From positions 1 to 45,372 of IMG/VR virus record IMGVR_UViG_3300048928_000176: DNA of 45,372 nucleotides. One strand, written 5' to 3'. Position numbers and translations under genes: made by a program. This stretch comes from a virus. Positions within the stretch are counted from its first letter, which is position 1. Each line of letters opens with the position of its first letter. Shown one piece after another: positions 31,974 through 38,445 of this stretch. The notes below the pieces were generated by a model, which was given only the letters and a program-made list of their open reading frames with translations, ran no database searches and was not told the DNA's origin.

Positions 31974-32225
31974 TTATCGGAACATCCCGAGCGACTTCAG
32001 ATACAGGTCGAACTGCATTTCGCGTTCTTCGCGCTTTTGCTCGTCTTCAGCGCGAAACTTGATGACAGCGCGGATTGCCGCGACGTCCAGGCCAGCCGAC
32101 TTGGCCTCCGTGAATATCTCCTTGCGATCGTTCTGCTTTTCCTTGATCTCGGAATTCACAAATTCGATGCGCTCGACGATGGACTTCAGCATGCCGTCGG
32201 TATTGCTCTTGGCTGCTTCCGTCAT
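31974..32225 (-). CDS. DUF2312 / GapR-like nucleoid protein (83 aa)
   Basis: LKSIVERIEFVNSEIKEKQN, EIFTEAKSAGLDVAAIRAVI, KFRAEDEQKREERE and DLYLKSLG follow Caulobacter GapR (DUF2312) along the full length. GapR is a small coiled-coil protein that wraps overtwisted DNA ahead of polymerases and stimulates topoisomerases. A phage copy could support replication or transcription of phage DNA. Coupled by ATGA to the small gene upstream. Confidence 0.9.
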   Translation of the reverse strand: MTEAAKSNTDGMLKSIVERIEFVNSEIKEKQNDRKEIFTEAKSAGLDVAAIRAVIKFRAEDEQKREEREMQFDLYLKSLGMFR

Positions 32226-32386
32226 GCTGCTTTCCGCCGTGCCTTGGGCGTTTCAATCTGGAGCAGCTTCAGGCGCAGTGCCCTCATCTGCAGCTCGATC
32301 TCGACGCGCCGATGAGAACGCGGCTTGGCCAACGGATAGGCCTCTATCAGCCGCTGCAATTCGGCCTGGAGTTTCTCGGCTTTCAT
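32222..32386 (-). CDS. Small helical protein (54 aa)
   Basis: Frame MKAEKLQAELQRLIEAYPLA to ETPKARRKAA, with leucine-rich heptads and basic ends. It overlaps neighbouring genes by ATGA at both sides (32383-32386 and 32222-32225), which is the main evidence. Possibly a DNA-associated coiled coil. Confidence 0.7.
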   Translation of the reverse strand: MKAEKLQAELQRLIEAYPLAKPRSHRRVEIELQMRALRLKLLQIETPKARRKAA

Positions 32387-32577
32387 ACTGCCTCTCCTTC
32401 CTCGTTGATGTAGACGCCATAGAGTCGGTTCGGAGCCCCACTGACGTGTGTGAAGTTCTCAGCCGGGATGATCACAACGGCCTTAGTGTCATTTCCTGAC
32501 AGCGCTTTCTGGAGAGCGTCCCGCTGCTCGCGCGTCAGCATCCCTACTCGCTGCACATAGCCGCGAACCTCGCTCAT
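32383..32577 (-). CDS. Hypothetical protein (64 aa)
   Basis: MSEVRGYVQRVGMLTREQRD followed by AVVIIPAENFTHVSGAPNRL. Overlaps both neighbours by four bases. No family recognised. Confidence 0.7.
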   Translation of the reverse strand: MSEVRGYVQRVGMLTREQRDALQKALSGNDTKAVVIIPAENFTHVSGAPNRLYGVYINEEGEAV

Positions 32578-32753
32578 GACGCGTTCCTTCTAGTCAGCGC
32601 CATCCGGGCTCCGTCGACGACGATGTTGCTCAGGTGGTCCAGCGAGATCCTCCAGCGCAGCATCTCGCTTTCGCGATCGGCCCGCACGTTCAGGACGAAA
32701 ACGCCCTGCGAAGGCTCGGTGACGAAAGCGAGATATGCTGCCGGCGCTTCCAT
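32574..32753 (-). CDS. Small hypothetical protein (59 aa)
   Basis: MEAPAAYLAFVTEPSQGVFV, then RADRESEMLRWRISLDHLSN. Start overlaps the previous stop (TGATG) and the end overlaps the next gene by ATGA. Probably alpha-beta; function unknown. Confidence 0.7.
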   Translation of the reverse strand: MEAPAAYLAFVTEPSQGVFVLNVRADRESEMLRWRISLDHLSNIVVDGARMALTRRNAS

Positions 32754-33115
32754 CAGAGACGGGCCTCCGCTGTGTTGCGACGATCTAGGGCAGATTGGCC
32801 GGGAGCCGGATCACCGAGCAGCGAGGCTGTAACGCTCCGCGGTGCGTAGTTGCGGTGAAGCGCTGCCTCGATTTGCTCGGGCAATGGCTGTGGCCGTGAG
32901 GCGATGGTCGTCATCACCCTCGGCACCGCGCGGGCCGCGATCTGACGCCGTTCCTTGCTCTCTTCCCGGAACTTTGCGTCGTCGACCCAGCGGATGTGAG
33001 AGCGAGCAGCACGCTTGCTGCGCCCAACTTGCTCCCGGAACGTTTCATCCGACGCGCCGATGACCATCAGCTGACGCGCCAAGGCACTTTCTTCAGGGGT
33101 CCAAGTGATGTTCAT
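32753..33115 (-). CDS. SANT/GcrA-like HTH protein (120 aa)
   Basis: The start NITWTPEESALARQLMVIGA, then FREQVGRSKRAARSHIRWV, has the W-T-x-E-E...helix-turn-helix pattern shared by SANT/Myb-like and GcrA-type domains. The remainder is basic and unstructured. A DNA-binding role is inferred. Confidence 0.65.
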   Translation of the reverse strand: MNITWTPEESALARQLMVIGASDETFREQVGRSKRAARSHIRWVDDAKFREESKERRQIAARAVPRVMTTIASRPQPLPEQIEAALHRNYAPRSVTASLLGDPAPGQSALDRRNTAEARL

Positions 33116-33378
33116 GCGCGCCCCTCCGCTCGCGAGCTCAGATATCGCTGGCGCTTTTGGGCTCGCATGTCTGGTTTAAGGTAATAGTGGATCGTCCCAT
33201 CATTCTTTTTGAGGAAGCGCGCGATCTGGGCGACGTGGTAGCCGTGCTCCGCAAGCGCGGCGGCAGCGTCAAAGCGCGCGGCGACGAGATGAGACAGGCG
33301 CGACGCGCTGAAGAGATCCTTGGGCCCGATGCGATGCCGGCGCAGGACGCTTCTGACAATCTTGCGATGAGGGCTCAT
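33112..33378 (-). CDS. DnaA domain IV-like DNA-binding protein (88 aa)
   Basis: VLRRHRIGPKDLFSASRLSH, LVAARFDAAAALAEHGYHVA and QIARFLKKNDGTIHYYL follow the helix pattern of DnaA C-terminal domain IV (the DnaA-box reader), with K-x-D-x-T-I-x-x-Y in place of the usual R-D-H-S-T-V. Stand-alone domains of this sort could recognise a phage origin or compete at host DnaA boxes. Start at 33378 is in an ATGA overlap with gcrA; a longer frame to 33564 runs inside the gcrA gene and is rejected. Confidence 0.7.
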   Translation of the reverse strand: MSPHRKIVRSVLRRHRIGPKDLFSASRLSHLVAARFDAAAALAEHGYHVAQIARFLKKNDGTIHYYLKPDMRAQKRQRYLSSRAEGRA

Positions 33379-33986
33379 GCGGCCTCGGTGCTCCGGCTGA
33401 AATTCGTTGCTCCGAGGCCACGCCGGCTGGCGACGACCTTGAACGTCCGGCCCTCTGGCAGGCCATGAACGATCTTGTGGTGATGCGCGCACCACGATGA
33501 TCCGGCCGGCGTATCGGTGCCGCAATAGTGGAATGCAGGCCCTGTACCTTCCGGGAAACGACACTGATTGATGCGATCAGATGACCGCATCCGCAGTTCG
33601 CCGAACGGCAGATTGAGTGAGCCTTCGTAGGCCGCGACGACTTCGACGACGATTTCCGGTTCTGGCGGAGGCGGTAAACCGCGCGCTGCTGCTTTCCGAA
33701 TGCGCTGCGCATGAGCGTGATTGCGCTTGCGGGCCTCCAGAACCACGGGGTCGGTACAACGCTTCTTCCCAGAACCGTTCGCCCGCTCGACACGCGGTTT
33801 GAGCCCCAGCCGATGCGCCTTGCCGAGCACCGCACAGCGGCTGACCAAGCCCATCTCTTTCGCGATCTCGGTTGCGGTGAATTCTTCTGCCCAGAGCTTC
33901 CGCAGGCGTTCGACGCGATCCACGGTCCAAATGGATACCGGCTTCAGCGTGCGGCCATCGACCCAACCACCTTCAATCATAGCCAT
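33375..33986 (-). CDS. gcrA: GcrA family cell-cycle regulator (203 aa)
   Basis: N-terminal HTH SIWTVDRVERLRKLWAEEFT, then ATEIAKEMGLVSRCAVLGKA and HRLGLKPR, is the GcrA DNA-binding domain. The C-terminus (NQCRFPEGTGPAFHYCGTDT, SSWCAHHHKIVHGLP) is the conserved Cys/His-rich GcrA region that in Caulobacter binds the sigma-70 holoenzyme. Both functional parts are present, which distinguishes it from decayed copies. GcrA activates promoters with CcrM-methylated GANTC sites. In a phage it may redirect host cell-cycle transcription or activate phage promoters. Confidence 0.92.
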   Translation of the reverse strand: MAMIEGGWVDGRTLKPVSIWTVDRVERLRKLWAEEFTATEIAKEMGLVSRCAVLGKAHRLGLKPRVERANGSGKKRCTDPVVLEARKRNHAHAQRIRKAAARGLPPPPEPEIVVEVVAAYEGSLNLPFGELRMRSSDRINQCRFPEGTGPAFHYCGTDTPAGSSWCAHHHKIVHGLPEGRTFKVVASRRGLGATNFSRSTEAA

Positions 33987-34003
33987 AGACCCCTCCGAGC
34001 GAT

Positions 34004-34459
34004 TTACTGTCCGGCCAACGAGCGGCGCGCGGCCTTGCGGATATCAACGACCTTCTCTTCGAGATCGGCCGCCGCTTCATCGATAGCGCGGGCCTCGCGT
34101 GGCGTGATGGCACCGTCGGCTGCAGCCTCGATCGTTGCGGAGATGAGTTCGCCGGATTCGCGTGCCACTTGGCCGGCGGCGACGGTTAGGTCACGGGTTG
34201 CCGCGGCGTCAGCGTTGCGCGCGACGAGCTCGAAGCCCATCAGATCAGCCCATGCACGGAGAATGACCGGGTCGCCGGCCAGCTGGTCGACCTCGAAGGC
34301 TACGTCGATTGGCACGTACAGCGAGCCATCAGGGCTGCCGTAGTTCGACAGGCGCCCTTGGTCGACGCGCAGATCCTTCGCCGCAGCAACCGGGCCGCCA
34401 GCCAACTTGATCGCGCGGCGCGTAGCAGCGCGCAGCGCATGCTGTGCATCAGTCAGCAT
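34004..34459 (-). CDS. Phage CII-like regulator (151 aa)
   Basis: ALRAATRRAIKLAGGPVAAA, KDLRVDQGRLSNYGSPDG and VPIDVAFEVDQLAGDPVILR match the phage regulatory CII (CP76-type) pattern: HTH, then a helical multimerisation part. The acidic helical C-terminus (AIDEAAADLEEKVVDIRKAA) is extended. By family, it would influence the lysis-lysogeny choice. Overlaps the upstream gene end by 11 bases. Confidence 0.78.
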   Translation of the reverse strand: MLTDAQHALRAATRRAIKLAGGPVAAAKDLRVDQGRLSNYGSPDGSLYVPIDVAFEVDQLAGDPVILRAWADLMGFELVARNADAAATRDLTVAAGQVARESGELISATIEAAADGAITPREARAIDEAAADLEEKVVDIRKAARRSLAGQ

Positions 34460-34847
34460 GGTGTTTCCCCGTTGCTAAATTGTTCGTAGTTCCAATTGGA
34501 ATGACGCACTGCACTACATCTGGCTTGATGCGCGGCATGGACGCATCGATCTCACTCAACGCGCAGCTTCGTAACGTCATGTGGTTCATGATGATGCCGG
34601 CGTTGCACCAGTCGGCCAGAAGCGCAGCGATCAATGCATCGATGCTCTGGTCGTCATCGCCGATGCAGTCGGAAGAAAAGGCGAGACCGGCCGAAGCCAG
34701 CCCCGCAAGTGCCGGCGCGGGAGGATTAGACGCCGGGGTTGGGAAAGGTGCGGCGACCGCCTGGGGGGAAGCAGTCGCCGCGCGCACACCGGCCGGGAGG
34801 GCAACCGAAGTGCGATCTGAATTGGAGTGGATACGGGGGCCAGTCAT
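34449..34847 (-). CDS. Hypothetical protein (132 aa)
   Basis: An N-terminal Pro/Ala-rich part (PFPTPASNPPAPALAGLASA) and a C-terminal folded part (DDDQSIDALIAALLADWCNA, MNHMTLRSCALSEIDASMPR). Codon choice is host-like in this frame. The ATG at 34847 overlaps the upstream stop by ATGA. A + frame over the same region (34444-34875) has no comparable context. Confidence 0.55.
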   Translation of the reverse strand: MTGPRIHSNSDRTSVALPAGVRAATASPQAVAAPFPTPASNPPAPALAGLASAGLAFSSDCIGDDDQSIDALIAALLADWCNAGIIMNHMTLRSCALSEIDASMPRIKPDVVQCVIPIGTTNNLATGKHHAD

Positions 34848-35077
34848 GCCGCCCACCGCAGAACATCAAGCCTGAAAGGAGACCTCAGACCATGGCCAAC
34901 CCAGCACACATCAAAAGCCTTTGCCCATTCTGCGGGTCGAAGGTATCCAAATCGGCTAGATGGCTGAAAATTGTAAGGAATTTGGCCCGCTACGCGATCC
35001 TGTATGCTACCCTCAACGGGAAGTCCGATAGGAGCGGAAACGGTGGTGGGTGAAGCGAAGGGCGCTGCAGGTGTCAT
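34844..35077 (-). CDS. Possible small protein between the Cro-like gene and 34847 (77 aa)
   Basis: Begins MTPAAPFASPTTVSAPIGLP and ends FRLDVLRWAA. Its start and stop both lie in ATGA overlaps with the neighbouring minus genes, as expected in this operon. The sequence has no recognisable motif. A + strand zinc-ribbon frame with a strong ribosome site runs antisense through it (34892-35053), so one of the two may be false. Confidence 0.45.
   Translation of the reverse strand: MTPAAPFASPTTVSAPIGLPVEGSIQDRVAGQIPYNFQPSSRFGYLRPAEWAKAFDVCWVGHGLRSPFRLDVLRWAA
34892..35053 (+). CDS. Possible antisense zinc-ribbon peptide (53 aa)
   Basis: Starts MANPAHIKSLCPFCGSKVSK after AAAGGAGA with nine bases to the ATG. 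CPFCGSK is a typical zinc-ribbon half-site, but no second Cys pair follows. It lies on the opposite strand to the leftward operon. Kept as a competing interpretation of 34844-35077. Confidence 0.35.
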   Translation: MANPAHIKSLCPFCGSKVSKSARWLKIVRNLARYAILYATLNGKSDRSGNGGG

Positions 35078-35271
35078 GCTGCGCTCTCCTCTTGTGACTG
35101 GATGAATGCATGGACCCGATCGACAAGACCGAGGCTGGGGATTCGGCCCCTCCGGAGGTCACCGACGAAATTGCGGTCGCTAACGGCGGACCACCCGAAG
35201 GCGCTGGCGGACATCCCGCTGCGTTTCAGGTAGCTGTCGATTTCGGCGAGGAAAGCTTCGGCGCTGGTCAT
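35074..35271 (-). CDS. Cro-like small HTH protein (65 aa)
   Basis: MTSAEAFLAEIDSYLKRSGM, SASAFGWSAVSDRNFVGDLR and RGRIPSLGLVDRVHAFI follow a small HTH family common in alphaproteobacterial prophages opposite the repressor. It is the first gene of the leftward operon, with operators O1-O3 upstream. The start at 35271 is chosen because the longer frame (to 35307) would run through operator O1. Confidence 0.75.
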   Translation of the reverse strand: MTSAEAFLAEIDSYLKRSGMSASAFGWSAVSDRNFVGDLRRGRIPSLGLVDRVHAFIQSQEESAA

Positions 35272-35284
35272 GGAAGCGGACCAT

Positions 35285-35300
35285 ATAGGACTATTCCTAT
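35285..35300. promoter_or_regulatory. Repressor operator O1 (perfect)
   Basis: ATAGGA-CTAT-TCCTAT, a perfect 16-bp palindrome with 6-bp arms, 14 bp from the cro-like start, where the leftward promoter -10 (TATATG on the minus strand) would lie. Confidence 0.85.
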
Positions 35301-35306
35301 TAAGCA

Positions 35307-35322
35307 AGAGGATAAATCCTAT
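35307..35322. promoter_or_regulatory. Repressor operator O2 (one mismatch)
   Basis: AGAGGA-TAAA-TCCTAT; centre 22 bp from O1, about two helical turns, allowing cooperative binding on one face. Confidence 0.75.
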
Positions 35323-35332
35323 TTCCCGAATA

Positions 35333-35348
35333 ATAGGAATTTACCTAC
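35333..35348. promoter_or_regulatory. Repressor operator O3 (two mismatches)
   Basis: ATAGGA-ATTT-ACCTAC; centre 26 bp from O2 and 10 bp before the repressor start codon, so it may autoregulate the repressor gene. Confidence 0.65.
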
Positions 35349-35358
35349 AAGTGCCCCT

Positions 35359-36096
35359 ATGGATGCAGTGCGAAAATTGATTCTGGAGAAGATCGACGAG
35401 CGCGGCACAAACATGGCCGAGGTCTCGAGAAAGATTGGCCGGAACCATTCCTACCTACAGCAATTCATCTTCCGCACTATCCACGCAGATGTCCCCGAAA
35501 AGATCAGGCATGCTCTCGCCGCCGAGTTGGGCGTCGATGAGAATGATTTGCGCCCACCCGCTTTAAAGCTTCCGAAAAATGGAACTATTAAGAATAATCA
35601 ATCTAGGCCCGAAAGAATAATTGCCGCTGTTGAAAACAACCGTACAGTGTCCGGAATTAAGCATAACGCTCCGGACATAACACCAGGGGCAGAGCTTATT
35701 GGCGAGCGCGACCTGCCTGTTTTTGGTACGGCGCAAGGTGGCAGGGGCGCCGTGGTTTTAACCAACGAAGCCGTCGATTGGGTTGTAAGGCCGGACTCGC
35801 TTTTGCGGGTGCGCGATGGCTACGGCGTCATCATCACCGGCGATTCCATGTCCCCGGAGCACAAGTCTGGGTCAACCGCGCTCGTGAACCCTCACATTCC
35901 GCGTCGATCCGGCGACACTTGCATTTTCCGGAGCCATGCCGACGACGGCTCGGTCGTCATGTGCATAAAGGAACTCGTTCGCGAGACGGACGAGCTCTGG
36001 TTCGTGAAACAGCACAACCCGAAGAAATCTTTCTCCCTCAAGAAATCCGAGTGGCAGATCGCGCACGTCACCGTCGGCAACTATTTCCGGCGATAA
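35359..36096 (+). CDS. CI-like repressor, HTH plus S24 peptidase fold (245 aa)
   Basis: N-terminal HTH (EVSRKIGRNHSYLQQFI) and a C-terminal LexA/S24 domain: GVIITGDSMSPEHKSG gives the Ser (about residue 163) and VVMCIKELV the Lys (about 204). The usual Ala-Gly cleavage dipeptide is not obvious; GTAQGG lies in its place, so self-cleavage on RecA activation is plausible but not certain. It maintains lysogeny and binds O1-O5. The frame extends upstream to 35110 through the cro-like gene and operators, so the internal ATG at 35359 is used. Confidence 0.9.
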   Translation: MDAVRKLILEKIDERGTNMAEVSRKIGRNHSYLQQFIFRTIHADVPEKIRHALAAELGVDENDLRPPALKLPKNGTIKNNQSRPERIIAAVENNRTVSGIKHNAPDITPGAELIGERDLPVFGTAQGGRGAVVLTNEAVDWVVRPDSLLRVRDGYGVIITGDSMSPEHKSGSTALVNPHIPRRSGDTCIFRSHADDGSVVMCIKELVRETDELWFVKQHNPKKSFSLKKSEWQIAHVTVGNYFRR

Positions 36097-36135
36097 GCGG
36101 CATGTTGCGGCGCACGATTTAGATTTATGCTAAAA

Positions 36136-36151
36136 ATAGGAATCTTCCTAT
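36136..36151. promoter_or_regulatory. Repressor operator O4 (perfect)
   Basis: ATAGGA-ATCT-TCCTAT, downstream of the repressor gene and before the -35 of the rightward promoter. Confidence 0.85.
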
Positions 36152-36177
36152 TGACCAAATAGGAATAGTCCTATCTA
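36151..36177 (+). promoter_or_regulatory. Candidate rightward early promoter
   Basis: TTGACC (36151-36156) lies between O4 and O5, with TATCTA (36172-36177) 15 bases downstream overlapping the end of O5. Repressor on O4/O5 would block it. The -10 and spacer are imperfect. Confidence 0.5.
36159..36174. promoter_or_regulatory. Repressor operator O5 (perfect)
   Basis: ATAGGA-ATAG-TCCTAT; centre 23 bp from O4. Lies in the spacer of the candidate rightward promoter. Confidence 0.85.
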
Positions 36178-36179
36178 CT

Positions 36180-36201
36180 CTCTCCCATCAGATCGGGAGA
36201 G
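36180..36201 (+). promoter_or_regulatory. 5'-UTR hairpin hiding the ribosome site
   Basis: CTCTCCC (36180-36186) pairs with GGGAGAG (36195-36201) over an 8-base loop. GGGAG is the only Shine-Dalgarno of the first rightward gene (ATG 36209). The stem would hide it until opened. Confidence 0.65.
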
Positions 36202-36208
36202 CGACGCG

Positions 36209-36928
36209 ATGTCCGGCACCTTTATCGACGCGCTTGTGGACGACTTCAGGTTTTCTGCTAGGCGATCCATCGCCGCAGCCGTCGTCGGCCTCAGGCCGGA
36301 CCTCCAGCCAATCGTGACGGTCGGCGACCGGTTCAATCGCGCCGTTCGCAAGCATCAGATGACGGTCAGGCAGGACAGCGGCTTGCACCGCCACCTGACC
36401 TTCAAAGAGCCGGGCACCAACAACAACTGCTTTCACATCACAACGTGGCCAGGATATCTCGCCATCAGCGGCGATGCGGGCTCTTACGTTTTTGCACGCC
36501 TCTCCGACATGTTTGAATTTTTCCGCGGTGACGGGATCAACCTCCAATATTGGGGCGAGAAGCTTCAATCGGTTGATCGCCATGGCGGCTACCGCGAGTT
36601 CTCCGTTGATAGCTTTCACGAAGCCATCAAGGCGAGCTTCGACGGGTGGTCCTTCGATGGAGATGAGGACGAGGAAGCTGCACAGCGGGCCGAGGCTTGG
36701 GCAGCGCTCCAGGAATCCGACTTGTCAGAAGATTCCTCGCCGGGAAGCATCGACGAAGCCTACCGCATGGCGATGGACTACGAATGCCCCATTACAAAAA
36801 ACACGTTCAACGATTTCTGGGACAACAGTCTGGAAGACTATACCTTCCGGTTCACTTGGTGCTGCCACGCGATCCAGTGGGCAATCGCAAAGTATGACGC
36901 TGCGACCGCTCAGAAGGTGGCCGCATGA
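36209..36928 (+). CDS. First rightward early gene, unknown (239 aa)
   Basis: A 239-residue soluble protein. The middle (FHITTWPGYLAISGDAGSYV, FEFFRGDGINLQYWGEKLQS) and C-terminus (NSLEDYTFRFTWCCHAIQWA) look well folded, with a strongly acidic linker (WSFDGDEDEEAA). I do not recognise a family with a known function. It is under direct repressor control through O4/O5, so it is made immediately after induction. It overlaps the next gene by ATGA. Confidence 0.85.
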   Translation: MSGTFIDALVDDFRFSARRSIAAAVVGLRPDLQPIVTVGDRFNRAVRKHQMTVRQDSGLHRHLTFKEPGTNNNCFHITTWPGYLAISGDAGSYVFARLSDMFEFFRGDGINLQYWGEKLQSVDRHGGYREFSVDSFHEAIKASFDGWSFDGDEDEEAAQRAEAWAALQESDLSEDSSPGSIDEAYRMAMDYECPITKNTFNDFWDNSLEDYTFRFTWCCHAIQWAIAKYDAATAQKVAA

Positions 36929-37173
36929 TCCGCGCCGCCTCCACTCCCCGCTCCCGCGATGATCTTCTGAAACGCCTCGCCCGTGCGAAGTGCTCGGCAG
37001 CGTCACGCCGTGACGGCGCACAGCTGCGCTGGTTTCCGCAGCTTGATCGCGAGTTCATCAACGATCCCGCTTTTCCCAATGGCTTCGACACCAACCACGA
37101 CGCAGTGAAGCGCGCCCAAGACTTCCGGGACGAGTGCCGGCAGAACTTGGCCGAACTGAACGGGAGTGCGTGA
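36925..37173 (+). CDS. Hypothetical protein (82 aa)
   Basis: Basic helical N-terminus (MIRAASTPRSRDDLLKRLAR) and an acidic C-terminal helix. Coupled by ATGA to the first early gene. No family recognised. Confidence 0.65.
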   Translation: MIRAASTPRSRDDLLKRLARAKCSAASRRDGAQLRWFPQLDREFINDPAFPNGFDTNHDAVKRAQDFRDECRQNLAELNGSA

Positions 37174-37174
37174 C

Positions 37175-37336
37175 ATGGGCAAGGTCAAGCAAGTCTTCGT
37201 CGACCTAGAACACGAAGGTCCGGATCAGGAAGAAGACGAGGCGCGCGAGGCATCGAACCTCATGGCGTTCGTTGTGCTCTCCATGTTCCTTTCGATCGTC
37301 GCCACCTGGGCCGGCATTATGGCCGGGAGGGTCTGA
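37175..37336 (+). CDS. Single-pass membrane protein (53 aa)
   Basis: An acidic cytoplasmic N-terminus (LEHEGPDQEEDEAREA) and a C-terminal membrane helix (LMAFVVLSMFLSIVATWAGI). One base separates it from the previous stop; its TGA overlaps the next ATG (TGATG). Such tail-anchored early proteins are candidates for exclusion or inhibition of host functions, without proof here. Confidence 0.65.
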   Translation: MGKVKQVFVDLEHEGPDQEEDEAREASNLMAFVVLSMFLSIVATWAGIMAGRV

Positions 37337-37758
37337 TGGACAAATACTCTGTCAGCGAGCTCGCGCGCGGCAAGGATCGCGGCCATCCGATGGAAACGGT
37401 CTGCATCCTCGCTGACATCCGGAACAACTCGCGGCCCGCGTCGCTGCAGATTTGGTCCTATGGGCTGGAGAAAGTCGTCAGCCTGCCCCGCAAGCTGATC
37501 CGCAACCACACACACGAAGCTCAGCGTTGGGCCGCGATCTCGGCGCCGCGCTGGCTGGTAAACAAAGAGCGGCTTTGGGGCGGTCCTCCCGGTCAGCACA
37601 TCGAGCGCACTGACTACTCGATGGACATGCAAACGCCGACGATGGCGCGAGAGCACGGCGAGCGCACGACCGCGGAATACGTAATCCGTCGGGAAAATGA
37701 ATACGTCAGACGCCCCGGCCAGCGCATGAGCATCGGTGCATATGGAGGTCGGGCATGA
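37336..37758 (+). CDS. Hypothetical protein (140 aa)
   Basis: Soluble, Arg-rich protein (VISLPRKL-type middle, IRNHTHEAQRWAAISAPRWL, then many Arg/Glu). Overlaps both neighbours. No family recognised. Confidence 0.7.
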   Translation: MDKYSVSELARGKDRGHPMETVCILADIRNNSRPASLQIWSYGLEKVVSLPRKLIRNHTHEAQRWAAISAPRWLVNKERLWGGPPGQHIERTDYSMDMQTPTMAREHGERTTAEYVIRRENEYVRRPGQRMSIGAYGGRA

Positions 37759-37988
37759 GCAACGTCATTGAACTCCCTGCCCGCGCTGACACGATCAAGC
37801 AGATGGCCGAGCATTTGGTCGCCGCGATCCTTCACGATCGCCTCGACACGTCCAGCGACATCGACGTGATCGAATGCCTCCGCAACGCGCCTGAGCGCTA
37901 CCACGCCCGCACCGTCCTAGACCACATGGACGACGCGATGCTGGAGGCGAAGCAAACCCTGATCGCAATGGAGATGAGCCGGCCATGA
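37755..37988 (+). CDS. Hypothetical protein (77 aa)
   Basis: Helical acidic protein (MSNVIELPARADTIKQMAEH, LDHMDDAMLEAKQTLIAMEM). Linked by ATGA at both ends. Function unknown. Confidence 0.7.
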   Translation: MSNVIELPARADTIKQMAEHLVAAILHDRLDTSSDIDVIECLRNAPERYHARTVLDHMDDAMLEAKQTLIAMEMSRP

Positions 37989-38122
37989 TCCCGCAGTGGG
38001 CTATTGCAGCTATCGCGTTCGGCGCCTTCATCTGCGTCGGCATCGGCTACTACATCCGCAGCCTTGAGGAGCCTAAGCCGGCGCACGACGACACCGAGCA
38101 CGGTGTGGGGCGCACGCTATGA
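37985..38122 (+). CDS. Small membrane protein (45 aa)
   Basis: An N-terminal hydrophobic helix (AIAAIAFGAFICVGIGYYI) and a charged tail. ATGA overlaps on both sides support it. Confidence 0.6.
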   Translation: MIPQWAIAAIAFGAFICVGIGYYIRSLEEPKPAHDDTEHGVGRTL

Positions 38123-38445
38123 GCAAATCCACGGAAGGTTTCGTGGCGCTCGCTATGTATCTTGTCGCATGGCCGTTCCTGATGATGTGGCGCGCCTATG
38201 CCATCATCGTTCTGTGGGGCTGGTTCGTGACGCCCTACTTCAGCGTCCAGCCGCTATCGATGTATGCAACGGCCGGGCTGCTTCTCGTCCTGCACTTGAT
38301 CCTGCCGATGACGCGCGCGCCGAAGACGGATGACGGCCCCATCGAGACATTGATGGCGGGGGCTTTCGCCTACGGCTTCCTGGCTCCTGCGATGGCCATA
38401 GGGCTCGGATGGATCTGGAAGACGCTGCAGTGGGGGTTGGTATGA
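38119..38445 (+). CDS. Polytopic membrane protein (108 aa)
   Basis: Three or four hydrophobic segments (GFVALAMYLVAWPFLMMW, YAIIVLWGWFVTPYF, MYATAGLLLVLHLILPM, FAYGFLAPAMAIGLGWIW) with a short charged loop. It may be an early exclusion protein or host-envelope modulator; nothing diagnostic. Confidence 0.7.
   Translation: MSKSTEGFVALAMYLVAWPFLMMWRAYAIIVLWGWFVTPYFSVQPLSMYATAGLLLVLHLILPMTRAPKTDDGPIETLMAGAFAYGFLAPAMAIGLGWIWKTLQWGLV

Noticed and set aside
35110-35358. N-terminal extension of the repressor frame to 35110
   Set aside because: It would translate through operators O1-O3 and antisense through the cro-like gene; the ATG at 35359 fits the repressor domain.
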